DNA of 20,955 bases from Chara braunii (Eukaryota > Streptophyta > Charophyceae > Charales > Characeae): NCBI GenBank assembly GCA_003427395.1, contig BFEA01000006.1, forward strand, positions 655,558-676,512, written 5' to 3'. Under the pieces are notes generated by a model. The model made no database searches. It was given only the letters and a program-made list of their open reading frames with translations, and was not told the DNA's origin. Both the position numbers and the translations under genes were made by a program. Positions within the stretch are counted from its first letter, which is position 1. Each line of letters begins with the position of its first letter. Shown here piece after piece: positions 18,810 through 20,955 of the stretch.

Positions 18810-19053
18810 ATGGCGGCCGGCTTCACCTTCGTCGCCACCCTTCTCCTTCCTTCTCCCTCTTCGTTACCCCGTGGTCAAGCTCTGCTGCTATGGCCGCCTC
18901 CTCCTTCCTCGTGGGACTGCACGACACTCTTCAAAGGTATGTGACAACCAAACTTGTATCGCTCATCTCTCTCTCTCCCTCTCTCTCTCTCTCTCGCCGT
19001 AGCGATGTCTTCAACGCAGGTAAGTGGTAAGCCAATCTTGTATGCTCAACCTT

Positions 19054-19115
<62 letters not shown>

Positions 19116-19267
19116 CCTTTCTGTCTTCTTCTTCGTCGTGGTCATCTCTGCAGGTGCGCGGCGGCTTCTTCAACCTTCGTGTCCGTTATGGCGGATTTCT
19201 TCTTCATAGCCACTTCGGCTATGGCGCATCACTCTCCCTGCGACTCACAACGACGCGTGTGGAATAG
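18810..19267 (+). CDS. Possible spliced antisense ORF (85 aa), hypothetical
   Basis: Candidate exons are 18810-18936, 19003-19019 and 19154-19267. Splice signals are strong: AAAG|GTATGT at 18936/18937, TAG before 19003, CAG|GTAAGT at 19019/19020 and TGCAG before 19154, with long CT tracts before both acceptors. Joined, the frame from ATG 18810 runs 85 codons to the TAG at 19265-19267, nine bases short of the primer site of element 2. The N-terminus is hydrophobic (MAAGFTFVATLLLPSPSSLP), possibly a signal or transit peptide. The C-terminal part is Gly/Arg/Phe-rich (VRGGFFNLRVRYGGF). No family is recognised. The first intron would be only 66 nt. The two introns begin with similar sequence, so one may be a duplicate of the other. 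It could be a chance result of repeats. Confidence 0.25.
18965..18994. repeat. (CT)n microsatellite
   Basis: A CT run in the element 2 leader, just upstream of a TAG that could act as a plus-strand splice acceptor. Confidence 0.85.
19051..19113. repeat. (CT)n microsatellite
   Basis: A longer CT run, about 60 bases, starting some 30 bases after CAG|GTAAGT. Length is likely to vary between alleles or assemblies. Confidence 0.9.
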
Positions 19268-19276
19268 CGGGTACCA

Positions 19277-19288
19277 GATCCGATACCA
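19277..19288 (-). other. Primer binding site (tRNA-iMet type), element 2
   Basis: On the minus strand TGGTATCGGATC begins one base after the LTR end. It agrees with the plant initiator-Met site at 10 of 12 positions and shares TGGTATCGGA with element 1. It fixes the inner edge of the 5' LTR at 19290. Confidence 0.82.
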
Positions 19289-19289
19289 A

Positions 19290-20231
19290 TGCAATCAGAC
19301 TCGCCCTCATTCATACTTCTCATGCATACAAACAGGTGCGCAGCAAACTGGCGGCAAGCGCCCACTCAGAACTCATAGATATGGTAACCGAGAACACAGT
19401 TCAGATACAAGTTCACTTCGACGGCTATGGCGACTCAGCGCCCACACAACTCTCTGCTCACATACACATGATCACCCTGGATATCCCACACACGACACTC
19501 TGAACACACACACACACATACACTGCACTCTATCTACAGCTATGGCGGCTATGGCCGCTGCTACCCTATCGCTATGACTACTCTCCTTCTCTCTCGCCCA
19601 CTTCGTCCTCGGGCTCACTGCAGACCACCTCGCACAAGTCGCTTATGGCAGCGCTTCCGCATGGCTTACGCAGGAATGAATCAATGGCTGGGCGTTGCCT
19701 CTTGATTTATACTTCTGCAGCTCGTTGGTCTGGCCCCTTTCCCATGCCCATAGTTACTCAGTCCCATGCGGTACTTGCTTGACTGGACCAGGACTGCCTA
19801 GGACTGGGACTGCTGACTCAGCACGGGTGGACTCCACCACTTGCCTCACCACTTGCCCACTTGCCTCAGCCTAAACGTGGGAAACTTCGAAAGGCCACTG
19901 CTCGGACCTTCCGGAAGGCCATAGACTTGGCCTTTCGATAGTGTAGCAGCTACGACCTTTACCTTTCTGGACTGTAGCAGCTACGACCTTGACTCTTCGA
20001 GAAAGCTACAGCAATGACTTCTAGACCTGACTGAGACTCCTGCTCGACAGGTCTACAGATCGAACCCCTGCTACCTATGGGCCCTACGACAGCCTACCAA
20101 CTGTTACAAGTACACAGGTCACGGGTTCAATTCTAGGGGTCGACACAGATACTGTACACAGGTAAGGTGGGGACTAGGGATCGAGCCCTGGGATCTGCAT
20201 CGGCTACTGCGAACTGGTGAGTACCGTTTCA
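19290..20231 (-). repeat. 5' LTR of element 2
   Basis: 942 bp, bounded by TGCAATCAGAC and CCGTTTCA on the plus strand. The minus-strand TATA box is at 19711-19705. It has one copy of the 63-bp unit that is expanded in the other LTR. Many differences from the 3' LTR are A/G or C/T changes, as expected from cytosine deamination in silenced DNA. Confidence 0.92.
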
Positions 20232-20955
20232 CCTTTAGCCCCTTTACAAATAATTTATACCCTCCCTTCCCCCTCCTTTAAAGCCATCTGAGAGCGCGGA
20301 AAATCCCCACTGCCATTTTTTTTTCCCTATTTTTTTTACCCATGCCCGGGTATCCTGGGCATGCCCGGGTGACCGACGGTCTAGACCAGCCGGTCATGAA
20401 AATCTTCCTAGAAAATAATATCAATTATTTCGAAATCGCAAGTTCGGTAGGTCTCCCAATCCCAAAGTCCCGAAGTTGAAATGAAAAAATAAAAATAAAA
20501 ATCAAACTTCAGACTGCAGATGTCATAATGAAATGAAAAAGATAAATAATCGAACTGTAAAACTTTTTTGCAAGTTTGGGAAATTCAGAATTAAAAAAAT
20601 TAAAATTCGGAATATTCCAGATGAAAGTAGATGCAGCAGTTTCCGATTTTGAGAAGTGGAATCCCCAAAACACAACTGCGAAGAGAGATTTACCAAAAAA
20701 AAAAAAAATCGGAATATTAAAGCAACGGAAAACTCAAATTTAAAAAAAAATAAAGAAAATTGAAATTTCAGATACTAAGTATTGCGTAATTCGCAATTTA
20801 CGAAAAAATGAATTAGCGCAAAGAAGAATTCCCAAATTCAGCTAGGCTGGGCCGGCGCCCGGCCGGGCGGACCCTGGCCGGTTGGGCCCGGGGAGGTCCG
20901 CCCGGGTGAACCGGGCGACGCAAAAACAGGGCAAGGATTTTTTTTTTTTTTTTTT
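20232..20955. other. A/T-rich right flank, no gene
   Basis: It starts with CCTT, the right target duplication of element 2. CATGCCCGGGT is present twice (20341 and 20360) with an inverted partner between. About 20400-20840 is A-rich, with words such as CGGAATATT that also occur, reversed, in the element 1 leader. About 20842-20918 is very GC-rich with GGCCGG and CCGGGC repeats. The window ends in a T-run from 20939. No reading frame or RNA gene is seen. It may be part of an older repeat in which element 2 landed. Confidence 0.5.

Larger units (their letters stand above)
18071..19276 (-). other. Leader of element 2
   Basis: About 1.2 kb between primer site and gag. No minus-strand gene is seen. 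It holds a GGTCAAC array (18692-18802), two (CT)n tracts and, on the plus strand, a possible three-exon open frame described separately. From 18104 to 18690 nothing is recognised. Confidence 0.65.
12254..20231 (-). mobile_element. Element 2: internally deleted Ty3/gypsy chromovirus
   Basis: LTRs at 12254-13336 and 19290-20231 flank a minus-strand gag-pol. Both run from TGCAATCAGAC to CCGTTTCA on the plus strand. CCTT precedes the left end (12250-12253) and follows the right end (20232-20235), a 4-bp target duplication. A primer site lies next to the right LTR. The order on the minus strand is leader, gag, RT, RNase H, integrase, chromodomain. The zinc knuckle, protease and RT N-terminus are deleted. 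Over the last ~350 bp the LTRs differ at about 17-18 sites, roughly 5%, so the element looks older than element 1 by that measure. Confidence 0.93.

Noticed and set aside
18954-19577. Plus-strand 207-codon unspliced frame through the CT tracts
   Set aside because: Much of it is Ser-Leu repeats from (CT)n and it continues into the LTR, so it is unlikely to be a protein.
1-20955. CRISPR array, bacterial operon or phage system
   Set aside because: No spaced identical repeats, ribosome binding sites or prokaryotic genes; all coding remains are Ty3/gypsy or RpS4.

Overview
The window looks like nuclear, repeat-dense DNA of a plant-lineage organism. It holds no intact host gene. Nearly everything is Ty3/gypsy LTR retrotransposon (chromovirus type: integrase followed by a chromodomain-like tail), nested and decayed. 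From remembered wording of related Pol proteins I would guess a charophyte green alga such as Chara; this is inference, not shown by the sequence.

Layout, left to right. (1) 1-1707: 5' part of an old element on the minus strand (gag start, leader, degenerate ~200-bp tandem array), called element 0. (2) 1708-11870: element 1, plus strand, with 1.33-kb LTRs, a tRNA-iMet-type primer site, broken gag, broken pol (protease, RT, RNase H, integrase, chromodomain), a polypurine tract and a 3' LTR. (3) Inside that 3' LTR lies a 190-nt fragment of an organellar, probably mitochondrial, rps4 gene. The fragment is itself split by a solo LTR (9928-10979, minus) of the element 2 family, which contains a 305-N gap. 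(4) 11871-12253: short A-rich spacer that begins with what looks like the 3' tail of another element. (5) 12254-20231: element 2, minus strand, with LTRs of 1083 and 942 bp, primer site, long leader, broken gag fused in frame to RT by an internal deletion, RNase H, integrase and chromodomain. (6) 20232-20955: A/T-rich flank with GC-rich palindromic patches.

The nesting gives an order of events: element 1 inserted, its 3' LTR took up rps4 DNA, and a relative of element 2 then inserted into that rps4 DNA. The flanks of element 2 and of the solo LTR each show a 4-bp target duplication (CCTT, TTAC). Neither element can move by itself: element 1 has a mutated RT active site, an RNase H deletion and many frameshifts; element 2 lacks protease, zinc knuckle and the RT N-terminus, and has RNase H and integrase lesions.

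The most notable items are the rps4 insert with its open reading frame preserved, the Gag-RT deletion fusion, a helically phased GGTCAAC array directly upstream of a possible spliced antisense ORF in the element 2 leader, and a conserved hairpin array at the start of the element 1 LTR.
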